A stretch of DNA of 64,000 bases from Shimia sp049116215 (GCF_049116215.1 NZ_JAGDZB010000001.1:682001-746000), one strand, 5' to 3'; shown: positions 24,680-34,118, numbered from the stretch's first letter. Program-made: numbers and translations. Notes: a model not told the origin generated them from the sequence alone.

Positions 24680-25333
24680 ATGAAGACACTCCCCCTTTCC
24701 CTGAGCGCTGTTGCTCTGCTAGGCCTGACCGCCTGCACCGATCCAGCCTATGTGTCCGGCTCCGCTGAGGACCGCGATCAGTATCGCAAAACCAAAAACG
24801 GCGCGATCATTGGCGCGCTGGCTGGCGCTGGCATCGCCGCCGTCACCGATGGCGACCCCTTGATTGGTGCCGCGCTTGGCGCCGGTGCCGGTGCGATTGT
24901 CGGCAATGTGCTGGACAAACAAGAGGCCGAACTTCGGGCCCAGCTGGATGATGACGTGCGCATCGAAAACACCGGCGACCGTCTGATCCTGACCTTGCCG
25001 CAGGACATCCTGTTTGACGTCGACAGCTATTCCGTCAACGCCGGTCTGCAGGACGATTTGGCCAAAGTTGCAACCAGCCTTGAGAAATACCCAGACAGCA
25101 CCGTGCAGATCCTAGGGCACACTGACAACACCGGATCGGCCAGCCACAACCAGACCCTGTCTGAGCGTCGCGCCAATGCGGTGGCCGACGTGCTGCTCAC
25201 CAATGGGGTGCCTGTCAGCCGGATCGACACCATTGGCCGCGGAGAGGATCAACCGATTGCGTCCAACCTTGACGAAGAAGGTCGCCGGCAGAACCGCCGG
25301 GTGGAAATTGTGATCCTGCCCACTGCCGCCTAA
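24680..25333 (+). CDS. OmpA family outer-membrane lipoprotein
   Basis: A 217-residue envelope protein that anchors outer membrane to peptidoglycan. The signal peptide ends in lipobox LTAC, with lipidated Cys near 19. A glycine-zipper segment ('GALAGAGIAAVTDGDPLIGAALGAGAGAIVGN', in parts about 48-80) precedes an OmpA_C domain from about 110. The peptidoglycan-binding motif is seen in 'ILGHTDNTGSASHNQTLSERRA' (two pieces, about 145-166), with Asp and Arg for diaminopimelate contact. The layout matches YiaD-type proteins. Single gene with its own terminator. Confidence 0.9.
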   Translation: MKTLPLSLSAVALLGLTACTDPAYVSGSAEDRDQYRKTKNGAIIGALAGAGIAAVTDGDPLIGAALGAGAGAIVGNVLDKQEAELRAQLDDDVRIENTGDRLILTLPQDILFDVDSYSVNAGLQDDLAKVATSLEKYPDSTVQILGHTDNTGSASHNQTLSERRANAVADVLLTNGVPVSRIDTIGRGEDQPIASNLDEEGRRQNRRVEIVILPTAA

Positions 25334-25363
25334 GACCGCGCAGTGGCGCACAACCAGTGTTTG

Positions 25364-25394
25364 AAAGGCGTCGCTTGATTGCGGCGCCTTTTTC
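25364..25394 (+). terminator. Intrinsic terminator after OmpA lipoprotein gene
   Basis: An 11-bp stem (25364-25374 with 25381-25391, one G-T pair, loop TTGATT) is followed by a T-run. Confidence 0.8.
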
Positions 25395-25430
25395 CTTACG
25401 TATTGGACAGGCGAACAAGGAGATTGGCCT

Positions 25431-25985
25431 ATGCCACACACACTGCTCGGAATTTCTGGCGCGCTGCGCGCGGACTCCACCAACAGCAAACTGCTGCGCG
25501 AAGCCGCCCGGCTCTATGGCGCAGACACCTATGTAGAGGCCAATCTGAATATCCCGCTCTATGACGGCGATCTCAAAAGCAACAGCGGCATCCCCGAAGA
25601 AGTGAAACTGCTGGTACAGCAGATTGCTGAGGCCGACGCGGTGCTGATCTCAACGCCTGAATACAACGGCGCGGTCACCGGCGTGTTGAAAAACGCGCTC
25701 GACTGGATCAGCCGCCATTGGGAAAAACCCATGGTCGGCAAACCCACCGCCTTGATGAGCGCCGCCGCGGGTCGCGCCGGTGGCGTACGTGCGCAAACCA
25801 TGCTGCGCAGCTGTCTTGTGGCGTTTCGCCCGCGCATCACACTGGCGCCAGAAGTGGGAATCGCCGACAGCGGCAACGCTTTTGACGACAACGGCCAGTT
25901 TGTGAGCGAGCGCTATGCGGCCTCCGTGACGACGTTGATGGATGCGTTGCAGGCCGACGTAGAGCAGGCATCCAATAAAGCCTAA
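25431..25985 (+). CDS. NADPH-dependent FMN reductase family protein
   Basis: A 184-residue flavodoxin-like oxidoreductase. The FMN phosphate-binding loop follows strand 1 as GISGALRADSTNSKLL (about 6-21). The second flavin-binding motif PEYNGAVTGVLKNALDW is near 81-97. Members reduce FMN, quinones, azo compounds or chromate; the physiological acceptor here is unknown. A ribosome-binding site AAGGAGA precedes the ATG. Its stop codon overlaps, on the opposite strand, the stop of the next gene. Confidence 0.88.
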   Translation: MPHTLLGISGALRADSTNSKLLREAARLYGADTYVEANLNIPLYDGDLKSNSGIPEEVKLLVQQIAEADAVLISTPEYNGAVTGVLKNALDWISRHWEKPMVGKPTALMSAAAGRAGGVRAQTMLRSCLVAFRPRITLAPEVGIADSGNAFDDNGQFVSERYAASVTTLMDALQADVEQASNKA

Positions 25986-27016
25986 AGCGAAGCTTCGGGA
26001 CGGAACGCCTCCGGTATTTCGTCCCGCCCTTCCAGCACCAGATCGGCCATCACCTCACCGGCCTTGGGCCCCATGCCAAAGCCAATTTTGAACCCGCCGT
26101 TGGCAATGTATGCGCCATCGATTGTCGGGTGTGCACCCAACATTGGGGCACGGCTTTTGGCACGGGGACGCACGCCAGCCCAGCGTTCAATGACCTCCGC
26201 ATCTTTCAAGGCAGGCACCGCGGCATAGGCACGTGCCAAAACATCATCCAATTGGCTATCCGTACTGGTTGGATAGTCAAATTCCCGCTCGCTGGTGGAG
26301 CCAATCGCAACAGTGCCATCAGCGTGAGGGACAACATGCACGGCGTCAGCAAAGAGTTGCGGCGCGGTGGAGCGATCCAGCCGCAACAGCGCCGCCTGCC
26401 CTTTCACGCCATTGCCCACCGGTTTGCCCATATCTTCGGATAAATCAAGCAAACCCTGCCACCCAGTCGCCCAAACAACTTTTCCCTGTTGCGCTCCCTC
26501 CGCGACGACCTCGCACCCTTTTGACCTCAACGCCGCCGCCAGAGCCGCACAGGCACGCCGTGGAAACATGCGTCCGCTCAAGGTGTCGTGGATCAGCCAC
26601 CCTGTCGGGCTTTCCGGCGCCCAATCGCCAAGGGTATCTCGCGCCACAACCTGCCACTGCGCCTTTCCTTGCCAGAGCTCCTTGGCGCTTTCCGCCCGCG
26701 CCCGGGCCAATTCCAATCCGCGCGCATCTTTCACCGGCTGAATGCGCCCCGTGCGCCCGTAGCCCGCGCTCACCCCACCGGTCGCCTCAACCTCGGCCCA
26801 CCAGCCTTCCGCCATGATCAGGCTTTCAAACTGAAATGCCTTCTTCACGTTCCAGTTCTCCGGCGTGTGCGGCGCCAAAGCGCCAACCAATCCGCCGCTG
26901 CTGCCTGCACCCACACCACCGGGATCAATCACCCGAACCTTTGCGCCCCGCTTGGCACAGGCCCACGCCACCGAGAGCCCAAAAGCTCCGGCTCCCATCA
27001 CGGTCAAGTCCACCAT
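25982..27016 (-). CDS. FAD-dependent oxidoreductase (DAO family), possible stand-alone MnmC oxidase half
   Basis: A 344-residue DAO-type flavoprotein. The FAD dinucleotide-binding motif is GAGAFGLSVAWACAKRG near 7-23, followed by 'GAGSSGGLVGALAPHTPENW'. The C-terminal 'GVRPRAKSRAPMLGAHP' and 'ANGGFKIGFGMGP' are the usual flavin-contact region of glycine-oxidase/DadA-type enzymes. It lies divergent from an MnmD-type tRNA methyltransferase with 56 bp between, the other half of E. coli bifunctional MnmC. That suggests it removes the carboxymethyl group from cmnm5s2U34 in tRNA. A glycine or D-amino-acid oxidase remains possible. The ATG at 27016 is chosen over a TTG at 27022. Confidence 0.8.
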   Translation of the reverse strand: MVDLTVMGAGAFGLSVAWACAKRGAKVRVIDPGGVGAGSSGGLVGALAPHTPENWNVKKAFQFESLIMAEGWWAEVEATGGVSAGYGRTGRIQPVKDARGLELARARAESAKELWQGKAQWQVVARDTLGDWAPESPTGWLIHDTLSGRMFPRRACAALAAALRSKGCEVVAEGAQQGKVVWATGWQGLLDLSEDMGKPVGNGVKGQAALLRLDRSTAPQLFADAVHVVPHADGTVAIGSTSEREFDYPTSTDSQLDDVLARAYAAVPALKDAEVIERWAGVRPRAKSRAPMLGAHPTIDGAYIANGGFKIGFGMGPKAGEVMADLVLEGRDEIPEAFRPEASL

Positions 27017-27072
27017 TGCCAATCCTCTTTTTTGTGGTCAAATGCGCCGTCACCTCCATAAGGCAATGCGAC

Positions 27073-27750
27073 ATGAGCGACCAGCACGCGGATCTCGATT
27101 GGCGAGACAACGTCATCCCGGTGTCCACCCGATTTGACGACCCGTATTTCAGCCTCGACAACGGGCTGGCCGAAACACGCCACGTGTTTCTGGATGGCAA
27201 CCACTTGCCCGCCCGCTTTGCCCCCGGCTTTCACCTCGCCGAGCTGGGCTTTGGCACCGGCCTCAACTTGTTGACGGTCTGGAAGGCTTGGGAGGAGAGT
27301 GGTCAGACCACGCCGCTGTCTTTCACCACCTTTGAAGCCTTTCCGATGAGCGCCGAGGAAATGGAAAAAGCTTTGGCAGCATTTCCAGAATTAAGCGCCT
27401 ACGCCACCCGTTTAGTCACGGCCTACGCACAAGACCAAACCCTCGCCACGCTCGACGGCATCCACGCCCGCGTGGTGATCGGCGACGCGCGTGAGACCCT
27501 TAAAGCGCAAAACTTTGAGGCTGACGCTTGGTTTCTCGACGGGTTTTCACCCGCCAAGAACCCCGAACTCTGGGACGCACAGCTGATGGCGCAGGTCGGC
27601 GCCCACACCAATGCAGGCGGCACTGCCGCGACCTACACCGCCGCAGGTTTTGTGCGCCGCAATCTGGAGGCCGCAGGCTTCACCGTCACCCGCACACCGG
27701 GTTTTGGCCGCAAACGCCACATGACCCAATGTGAAAAGCCAGCCGCATGA
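27073..27750 (+). CDS. mnmD: tRNA (5-methylaminomethyl-2-thiouridine)(34)-methyltransferase MnmD
   Basis: A 225-residue SAM-dependent methyltransferase matching the N-terminal half of MnmC (DUF752). SAM motif I is ELGFGTGLNLLTVW near 56-69. Motif 'DAWFLDGFSPAKNPELW' near 153-169 is characteristic of the family. 'TYTAAGFVRRNLEAAGF' near 190-207 continues the fold. It would complete mnm5s2U at the wobble position of certain tRNAs. The ATG at 27073 begins the conserved N-terminus; longer upstream readings overlap the divergent gene. It overlaps the next gene by 4 nt. Confidence 0.9.
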   Translation: MSDQHADLDWRDNVIPVSTRFDDPYFSLDNGLAETRHVFLDGNHLPARFAPGFHLAELGFGTGLNLLTVWKAWEESGQTTPLSFTTFEAFPMSAEEMEKALAAFPELSAYATRLVTAYAQDQTLATLDGIHARVVIGDARETLKAQNFEADAWFLDGFSPAKNPELWDAQLMAQVGAHTNAGGTAATYTAAGFVRRNLEAAGFTVTRTPGFGRKRHMTQCEKPAA

Positions 27751-28613
27751 CTCAGCCCAACAACCGCCTCGGCATTATGTTGATGTCGCTCACGACGCTG
27801 GTATTTGCACTGCAAGACGGCATCTCCCGCCACTTGGCGAGCGAGTACAACACCTACCTTGTGGTGATGATCCGCTACTGGTTCTTTGCGCTGTTTGTCA
27901 TTGCGCTGTCCTCCCGCCAACCCGGCGGCATCAAAGCCGTGGCGCACACGAAATTCCCGATGCTGCAAATTGGCCGAGGCGCGCTTCTGGCACTGGAAAT
28001 CTGCGTGACCGTTGTGGCCTTCACTCTGCTGGGCCTCACCGAGAGCCACGCCATTTTCATCTGCTACCCCCTGATCATTGCCGCGCTATCCGGCCCTGTG
28101 TTGGGCGAGCGGGTTGGCTGGCGCCGCTGGGCTGCCATTGGCGTCGGTGCCATTGGCGTACTGATCATCCTGCAACCCGGCTCCGGTGTTTTCAGCCCCG
28201 CCGCCATTGTGCCGCTTGTTGGCGCGCTGATGTTTGCCGTCTACGGCCTTATGACCCGCTACGTGGCGCGAGGGGATACCGGCCAGACCAGCTTTTTCTA
28301 CACCGGTGTGGTCGGCTGCATCGTCATGACTGCAATAGGCCTGTTCTTCTGGGAACCAATTGTCGGACGTGACTGGCTCTGGATGGCCATCCTGTGCTGC
28401 ACCGGCGTCTTTGGTCACTGGCTGTTGATCCGCACCTATGAGGTGGCCGAGGCCAGCGCAGTACAGCCCTTTGCCTACCTACAACTGCCCTTTGCCGCCG
28501 CGCTTGGCATGGCCGCTTTTGGCGAAACCCTGCGCCTGAACGTCGCCATTGGCGCAGGAATTGTCCTGGCCGCAGGGCTGTTCACGTGGTGGCGAGAACG
28601 CCAGTCCAGCTAA
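27747..28613 (+). CDS. DMT family transporter (EamA)
   Basis: A 288-residue inner-membrane protein with ten hydrophobic segments and two EamA repeats, typical of drug/metabolite exporters. 'VFALQDGISRHLA' in helix 1, 'TLLGLTESHAIFICYPLI' at the end of repeat 1 and 'SAVQPFAYLQLPFAA' in repeat 2 are family-typical. ATGA overlap with mnmD shows co-translation, but a functional link is not evident. Substrate cannot be predicted. Confidence 0.88.
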   Translation: MTQPNNRLGIMLMSLTTLVFALQDGISRHLASEYNTYLVVMIRYWFFALFVIALSSRQPGGIKAVAHTKFPMLQIGRGALLALEICVTVVAFTLLGLTESHAIFICYPLIIAALSGPVLGERVGWRRWAAIGVGAIGVLIILQPGSGVFSPAAIVPLVGALMFAVYGLMTRYVARGDTGQTSFFYTGVVGCIVMTAIGLFFWEPIVGRDWLWMAILCCTGVFGHWLLIRTYEVAEASAVQPFAYLQLPFAAALGMAAFGETLRLNVAIGAGIVLAAGLFTWWRERQSS

Positions 28614-28617
28614 AGCC

Positions 28618-30576
28618 TCAGCGCACTTTGATGGTGCCGCCGGTGATCTCCTGACCAAACGACACCGGATGTGGGTCTTTGCCCAGCCGCGCACGATAGA
28701 CCGGCAGGCTCTCTGACACACGCATCACATAGTTGCGGGTTTCGTTAAACGGGATCATCTCGATCCAGTCGATCATGGCCTCAACAGAACCGCCACGCGG
28801 ATCGTCATTGCTAGCCATCCATCGCTCAGGGCGACTCGGGCCAGCATTGTAAGCCGCCGAAATCATGATGATGTTGCCATCAAACCGTTCAGCCAACCCG
28901 GCCAAATAGGCACTGCCCAACCGCGCATTGTAACCCGGGTCCGAAGTCAGGTTGCCCAGCACATAAACCTCACCGATCTCCGCCGACACATCCCGCGCCG
29001 TGCCCGGCATCAACTGCATCAACCCACGCGCACCGGCATGGCTCACCACCACCGGATCAAATTCACTCTCCCGCCGCGCAATGGCCAAGGATAACTCATC
29101 CGACACGGGCAGCTTCTGATCCACTAGGGGATGCAGCGGATAATACGGCCCCGGCAGCGTCACGCCCATGCGCACCATCTGCTTGCCCAACATCACCCCG
29201 ATGTGCGGCTGCCCAAGGTCCAGAGCCATCTGGCCTAGTTGACCCAAACCCCTACGATCCTGCGTCTCGCTCAGATGCACCCAGAACCGCTCTGCCAGGC
29301 TCAACTCGCCCGCCGCCAACATCGCCCGCGCCGCTTTATGCACGCTCGATGTGGTCCAGCTGGCCTTTTGCCAATCCGGGAAACGCTCTTGGCCAGACAA
29401 GGCCGGATCATGCGCGATCCCCGCCTTTTCCGCCGCCAGCAGCCCATAGAAACTGGTCTGATGCGCGCCACCCGCCAAATAAGCCTGTTGCGCGGTGGTC
29501 GTATCACCCATCGCCTCATAAGCGCGACCCATCCAATAGCCCGCGCGCCCAAGGGAAATTGGCGTTTCCACCGACTGGGCAAAATTCAGGAAATGCGCGG
29601 CGGCGTCCTCCGGTCGGTCCAGAAACCGCAACGCCAAATACCCCGCAAGCCACTCACAGTCGGAATAGGCATAACCCGCATCTGGGGACAGCTTATGCGT
29701 CGCCGCCAGCGCATAGGCTGTCTTGTAATTCCCCGCCCGCATCTGATTGCGGATCAGTGACCGGCGCCTTGGGGCCCATGCCTCTGGCTCGCCCAATGTG
29801 CCCGTTTTACTGCGCGCCAGGATCAACTCAATCGCGCTGTCATTGCGGTCTTTGCGATGCCGCCATACAAACCGCTCATGCGCTAACCCCGGATCATTCT
29901 GCAAACTGTCCGGCACCGCCGCGATCAAAGTATCCACACCTTTGGCCATGGCTCGCAGTCCAAGTCGCGCCTTGGCCAAGGCCACCCAACCTTCCGGCAC
30001 ATGGGCATACATTGCCTCGGAATTGGAGGGCCAATTCTTCCACACCATCGCATCCAACCGGGCTGTGTGGTGTGGCTTGAGCAAATCACCATAGCGCGCC
30101 AGATAGTCCGCCTTGGTGGTGCTGTTCATCGCCATGGTGCGCCAGGCTTCCACAATCGTGGCCTGCGCCGCACCATCCTCACCTGCCTGCGTCAGAACCT
30201 TGGCCTGCGCCAGTGCGCCTTCGGCGGTCTGCGCCGGACCATGCACAAAGAACGACAGCGCCATCTCACCGCTGACATCCTCAAACGCCGCCTCCGATTG
30301 CTTACGCAAATAAGGCAAGCCGGGCCAATCGCCGCGCCGATCCAAAAACGCCAAAACCTGATCCGCCGAGCCTTCGCCCGCGCGCAGCCGGTGCCACTCC
30401 ACAATATCGCGTGTGACCTGGTCGGTCTCGCGCACCGCCTTGGCCGCGCCATCCCAATCCTTGGCGCGGACAGAGGTCATCGCCGAGCGAAGCTCATCGC
30501 GAAACTGTGCATTTGCGGGAACAGCGACCAGCAAGGCCACAAACAGAGTCAGAAAAAGACGCAACATGGCTTGCAT
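28618..30576 (-). CDS. Soluble lytic murein transglycosylase (Slt family)
   Basis: A 652-residue periplasmic enzyme that cleaves peptidoglycan to 1,6-anhydromuropeptides. The signal peptide is MQAMLRLFLTLFVALLVAV with cleavage near PANA. A long alpha-helical superhelix (about 30-470) precedes the SLT catalytic domain (about 490-640), with catalytic Glu in AIARRESEFDP, then 'GLMQLMPGTA' and 'AAYNAGPSR'. The ATG at 30576 is chosen because the upstream extension is not signal-like. Divergent from dapA, a common roseobacter neighbour. It converges on the DMT gene with 4 bp between. Confidence 0.93.
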   Translation of the reverse strand: MQAMLRLFLTLFVALLVAVPANAQFRDELRSAMTSVRAKDWDGAAKAVRETDQVTRDIVEWHRLRAGEGSADQVLAFLDRRGDWPGLPYLRKQSEAAFEDVSGEMALSFFVHGPAQTAEGALAQAKVLTQAGEDGAAQATIVEAWRTMAMNSTTKADYLARYGDLLKPHHTARLDAMVWKNWPSNSEAMYAHVPEGWVALAKARLGLRAMAKGVDTLIAAVPDSLQNDPGLAHERFVWRHRKDRNDSAIELILARSKTGTLGEPEAWAPRRRSLIRNQMRAGNYKTAYALAATHKLSPDAGYAYSDCEWLAGYLALRFLDRPEDAAAHFLNFAQSVETPISLGRAGYWMGRAYEAMGDTTTAQQAYLAGGAHQTSFYGLLAAEKAGIAHDPALSGQERFPDWQKASWTTSSVHKAARAMLAAGELSLAERFWVHLSETQDRRGLGQLGQMALDLGQPHIGVMLGKQMVRMGVTLPGPYYPLHPLVDQKLPVSDELSLAIARRESEFDPVVVSHAGARGLMQLMPGTARDVSAEIGEVYVLGNLTSDPGYNARLGSAYLAGLAERFDGNIIMISAAYNAGPSRPERWMASNDDPRGGSVEAMIDWIEMIPFNETRNYVMRVSESLPVYRARLGKDPHPVSFGQEITGGTIKVR

Positions 30577-30643
30577 TTTCCTATGCCAGACAGGATAGAA
30601 CCCGCAAGATACGCCGCGCACCCGATGGCCTCAACTCACAATC

Positions 30644-30672
30644 TTGGCAAGTGGGCAACTTCCCGCTAGGGT
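30644..30672 (+). promoter_or_regulatory. Possible dapA promoter
   Basis: TTGGCA (30644-30649), 17-nt spacer, TAGGGT (30667-30672), about 55 nt before the dapA start. The -10 is a weak match. Confidence 0.35.
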
Positions 30673-30730
30673 CCGCGCGGTTTACCACCATGGGCAATTC
30701 CGCCCAGCTACGCATAAAAAGGAGCGTGCC

Positions 30731-31603
30731 ATGTTCAAAGGGTCCTACCCCGCACTCATCACGCCGTTTACGAACGGCGAGCTGGATTTGGAAACGCTCA
30801 AAAAGATCGTCGAGTGGCACATTGGTGAAGGCACCGATGGTTTTGTGCCTGTGGGCACCACCGGCGAAAGCCCAACGCTGAGCCACGAAGAGCACGAAAC
30901 TATGGTGAGCGAAGTGGTGAAAGCCGCGGCTGGTCGCGTGCCGGTGATCGCAGGCGCAGGCTCCAACAACACGTTGGAAGCCATCCGCTTTGCGCAGCAC
31001 GCCGAGAAAGTTGGCGCGGACGGCATTCTCGTGGTGACACCGTACTACAACAAGCCAACCCAACGCGGCCTGATCGCACATTTCACTGCGGTGCATGACT
31101 GCTGCGCGCTGCCGATCATCATCTACAACATCCCGGGCCGCTCGGTTGTCGACATGACACCGGAAACCATGGGTGAGCTGGCCAAGCTGCCACGCATTGT
31201 TGGTGTCAAAGACGCCACTGGCGATCTGGCCCGCCCAAGCCAGCAACGTGCCACCTGTGGCGCAGACTTCATCCAGCTGTCCGGCGAAGACGCCACGGCA
31301 CTGGGTTTCAACGCGCACGGCGGTGTCGGCTGCATCTCCGTGACAGCCAATGTCGCGCCAAAACTCTGCGCCGAGTTCCAAGCGGCGACTCTGGCAGGCG
31401 ACTACGCCAAAGCGCTGGAGTATCAGGACAAGCTGATGCCTCTGCACGAAGCCATCTTTGTGGAGCCAGGTCTGGTGGGCGCCAAATACGCCATGTCCCG
31501 CCTCGGCATGTGCAACGAAGAAGTTCGCCTGCCGCTGACCGGTCTGACCGACGCCACCAAGGCGCAGATCGACGCCGCCATGGCGCACGCAGGCCTGCTC
31601 TAA
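30731..31603 (+). CDS. dapA: 4-hydroxy-tetrahydrodipicolinate synthase
   Basis: A 290-residue TIM-barrel aldolase condensing pyruvate with aspartate semialdehyde, the first committed step to diaminopimelate and lysine. Seen are 'PVGTTGESPTLSHEEH' near 40-55, the catalytic tyrosine in 'IIIYNIPGRS' near 132-141 and the Schiff-base lysine in 'IVGVKDATGD' near 157-166. Length is standard. The ATG at 30731 starts the conserved MFKGSYPALITPF and follows AAGGAG. It makes diaminopimelate for the cell wall, and lies divergent from the lytic transglycosylase. Ends at a strong terminator. Confidence 0.96.
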   Translation: MFKGSYPALITPFTNGELDLETLKKIVEWHIGEGTDGFVPVGTTGESPTLSHEEHETMVSEVVKAAAGRVPVIAGAGSNNTLEAIRFAQHAEKVGADGILVVTPYYNKPTQRGLIAHFTAVHDCCALPIIIYNIPGRSVVDMTPETMGELAKLPRIVGVKDATGDLARPSQQRATCGADFIQLSGEDATALGFNAHGGVGCISVTANVAPKLCAEFQAATLAGDYAKALEYQDKLMPLHEAIFVEPGLVGAKYAMSRLGMCNEEVRLPLTGLTDATKAQIDAAMAHAGLL

Positions 31604-31640
31604 AATCGCACAAATTTCGAAGCTTCTGCTTCAAAAAGAA

Positions 31641-31665
31641 AGGCGCCCACTGGGCGCCTTTTTCC
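31641..31665. terminator. Bidirectional terminator between dapA and ubiB
   Basis: A 9-bp perfect stem (31641-31649 with 31653-31661) and 3-nt loop, followed by a T-run and preceded by an A-run. Confidence 0.85.
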
Positions 31666-31683
31666 TGTCTGCTGGCCTGTAGA

Positions 31684-33219
31684 CTAGTGCCAGAGCGCCA
31701 ATCCAAAAGCCAAGGTCGCCACGGTACCAAACACCCCAAGCCCAATGCCGGAAATCATCCAGGGCCACACCGGACGCGACGGCTGAGCCTTATCCTCGGA
31801 CTGCGCAATCAACGCGGCTTCGACCATCGCAGGCAAACGTGGACCAAAGCGCGACAACACCCGCGCGGTCTTGGCCAAATCACTCAGCATCGCCCGTGGT
31901 CCAATACTTTCCTTGATGTAGTCCGACACCACCGGCTTGGCCACATCCCAGATATTCACACGTGGGTCCAAGGACCGCGCCACACCTTCCACCACAACCA
32001 TGGTCCGCTGCAGCAGGATCAACTCTGTGCGGGTCTCCATGCCAAACCGTTCAGTGACTTCGAACAGGTAATTCAACAGCCGCCCCATCGAAATTCGCGT
32101 GGCGTCCATACCAAAAATCGGCTCACCCACTGCGCGCAAAGCGCGGGCAAACTCGTCTACATCCTGATCCGCCGGCACATAGCCTGCTTCAAAATGCACC
32201 TCGGCCACACGTTTGTAGTCCCGCTGAATGAAACCATAGAGAATTTCCGCATAAACCCGGCGGGTGTACTCGTCGATGTAGCCCATGATGCCAAAGTCAT
32301 AGACAATGATATCGCCGTTGGCGGCGACCTTCATGTTGCCCTGATGCATGTCCGCATGGAAATACCCGTCGCGCAGCGCATGGTTCAGGAACAGCTCCAA
32401 AATCCGACTGCCCAGCGCGTGGCGATCGTGCCCCGCCGCATCCAATGCGTCGTTGTCACCAATAGGCGCGCCCTCTGCCCAGCCCAACGTCATAACCCGA
32501 CGTGCAGAATGTTCCCATTGAACGGCTGGTACCTGATAGCCAGCATCATCCGCGGAATTGGCCGCATATTCACTGGCATTTGCACTCTCAAGACGCAGGT
32601 CCAGTTCTGATGTCACACCCCGGTCAAAATGCTCAATCACATCACGCGGTCGCAACCGGCGCGAGCCGGGCGACAAAATCTCGATGGTATTGGCCGCCAG
32701 ATAAAACGCATCGATGTCTTTGCGAAACGCCTTCTCGATGCCAGGCCGCAGGATTTTCACCGCAACCTCTTCACCGGTTTCCCGCAACCGCGCACGATGC
32801 ACCTGCGCAATCGACGCCGCCGCAACCGGCTCCGAAAACTCAGAGAATATCTCATCAACAGGCTGACCAAGTTCAGACTCAACTTCGGCCTTTGCGGTCA
32901 CCAAATCAAACGGCGGCAACTTGTCCTGTAACACGCGCAGCTCACCCGCCAGATCGCCGCCCACCACATCAGGACGGGTCGACAACACCTGCCCAAACTT
33001 GATGTAGGCGGGCCCCAGCGCCGTCAACGCACGTGGCAGTGGCGGTGCCTCTGCATCCCCCTTGTAACCCAGCCACTGAAACGGCCACACCAGCCCGCGC
33101 AAGACCACACGTACCAAAGTGGGTGCCTCAAACGCGTCCATCACCACCTTCATCGCGCCGGTGCGCTCTAATGTGGCGCCGGTGCGGATCAGTCGGATAA
33201 TATTGTGCGGCCCCCTCAC
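31684..33219 (-). CDS. ubiB: Ubiquinone biosynthesis atypical kinase/ATPase UbiB
   Basis: An approximately 511-residue ABC1/ADCK-family protein needed for ubiquinone biosynthesis. The family KxGQ motif is in LGPAYIKFGQVLSTRP near 70-85, the alanine-rich loop in 'AAASIAQVHRARL', the catalytic loop in HADMHQGNMKV and the metal site in YDFG. The C-terminus ends in a membrane anchor 'ISGIGLGVFGTVATLAFG'. The GTG at 33219 makes a GTGA overlap with ubiE and is preferred over a TTG three codons earlier. ubiE-ubiB form one operon. Older descriptions call it a 2-polyprenylphenol hydroxylase. Confidence 0.93.
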   Translation of the reverse strand: MRGPHNIIRLIRTGATLERTGAMKVVMDAFEAPTLVRVVLRGLVWPFQWLGYKGDAEAPPLPRALTALGPAYIKFGQVLSTRPDVVGGDLAGELRVLQDKLPPFDLVTAKAEVESELGQPVDEIFSEFSEPVAAASIAQVHRARLRETGEEVAVKILRPGIEKAFRKDIDAFYLAANTIEILSPGSRRLRPRDVIEHFDRGVTSELDLRLESANASEYAANSADDAGYQVPAVQWEHSARRVMTLGWAEGAPIGDNDALDAAGHDRHALGSRILELFLNHALRDGYFHADMHQGNMKVAANGDIIVYDFGIMGYIDEYTRRVYAEILYGFIQRDYKRVAEVHFEAGYVPADQDVDEFARALRAVGEPIFGMDATRISMGRLLNYLFEVTERFGMETRTELILLQRTMVVVEGVARSLDPRVNIWDVAKPVVSDYIKESIGPRAMLSDLAKTARVLSRFGPRLPAMVEAALIAQSEDKAQPSRPVWPWMISGIGLGVFGTVATLAFGLALWH

Positions 33220-33965
33220 AGCTTCCAACCCGAATGTAACGCAGCAATGCCCATGGTCAGATTGCGATACTTGGCATTTTCAAATCCGGCGGTCTTCACC
33301 ATGTCCAGGAACGTATCCTGATCCGGGAACTTACGGATGCTCTCCACCAAATACTGATAGCTGTCGCGATCATTGGCGATCACCTTGCCCATCTGCGGAA
33401 TGATGTTGAACGAATAAAGGTCATAGACCTTCTGCATCATGTCGTTGGGAATCTGGCTGAACTCCAGCACCATCAAACGCCCACCTGGTCGCAAAACCCG
33501 AAACGCTTCATTCAACGCTTCTTGCGGGCGCGTCACGTTCCGAATACCAAAGCTGATGGTGTAGACATCAAAAGTGTTGTCCTCAAACGGCAGCGCCATG
33601 GCGTCACCCACAACCCAATCCAGGCTCTCCGCCATGTGATCCGCTTCCGCCCGCTGGCGGCCCGCCACCAACATCGGTTCCGTTAAGTCACACACTGTGG
33701 CGTGACCGATCCCAGCACGCTTCAAGAACTTAAACGACACATCCCCTGTGCCCCCGGCCACATCTAGCAACTTTTGTCCCGGACGGGGCGCCAGCCAATC
33801 CATCATCGCGTCTTTCCAGATGCGGTGAATGCCCATCGACATCACGTCATTCATAATGTCGTATTTGCTGGCAACCGAGCCAAAAACGCCCTGAACGCGC
33901 CCGGCCTTCTCGGCCTCCGGTACAGTTTCAAAGCCAAAATGAGTGGTGTTATTGCTGTCCGCCAT
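33216..33965 (-). CDS. ubiE: Ubiquinone/menaquinone biosynthesis C-methyltransferase UbiE
   Basis: A 249-residue SAM-dependent methyltransferase acting on 2-polyprenyl-6-methoxy-1,4-benzoquinol in ubiquinone synthesis. SAM motif I is LLDVAGGTGDVSFKFL near 63-78, then 'YTISFGIRNVTRPQEALNE' near 129-147, the UbiE signature. The start MADSNNTTHFGF is chosen because 'HFGFETVP' is the conserved N-terminus. Overlaps ubiB by 4 nt. Divergent from mutM, a common alphaproteobacterial arrangement. Confidence 0.95.
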   Translation of the reverse strand: MADSNNTTHFGFETVPEAEKAGRVQGVFGSVASKYDIMNDVMSMGIHRIWKDAMMDWLAPRPGQKLLDVAGGTGDVSFKFLKRAGIGHATVCDLTEPMLVAGRQRAEADHMAESLDWVVGDAMALPFEDNTFDVYTISFGIRNVTRPQEALNEAFRVLRPGGRLMVLEFSQIPNDMMQKVYDLYSFNIIPQMGKVIANDRDSYQYLVESIRKFPDQDTFLDMVKTAGFENAKYRNLTMGIAALHSGWKL

Positions 33966-34118
33966 GATGCGAAATCCTCTTGGTTGCCACATTCATATAG
34001 GGCCGTCCAAACAGGTACAATGCGCTGATTTGGCACCCGCTTTATGCGCCAAATCACGGCTTGAACCTTCCCAGCAACCTCGCGCATGGTCTGAGTGTCT
34101 TGGAACCCAGAGGTGAGA

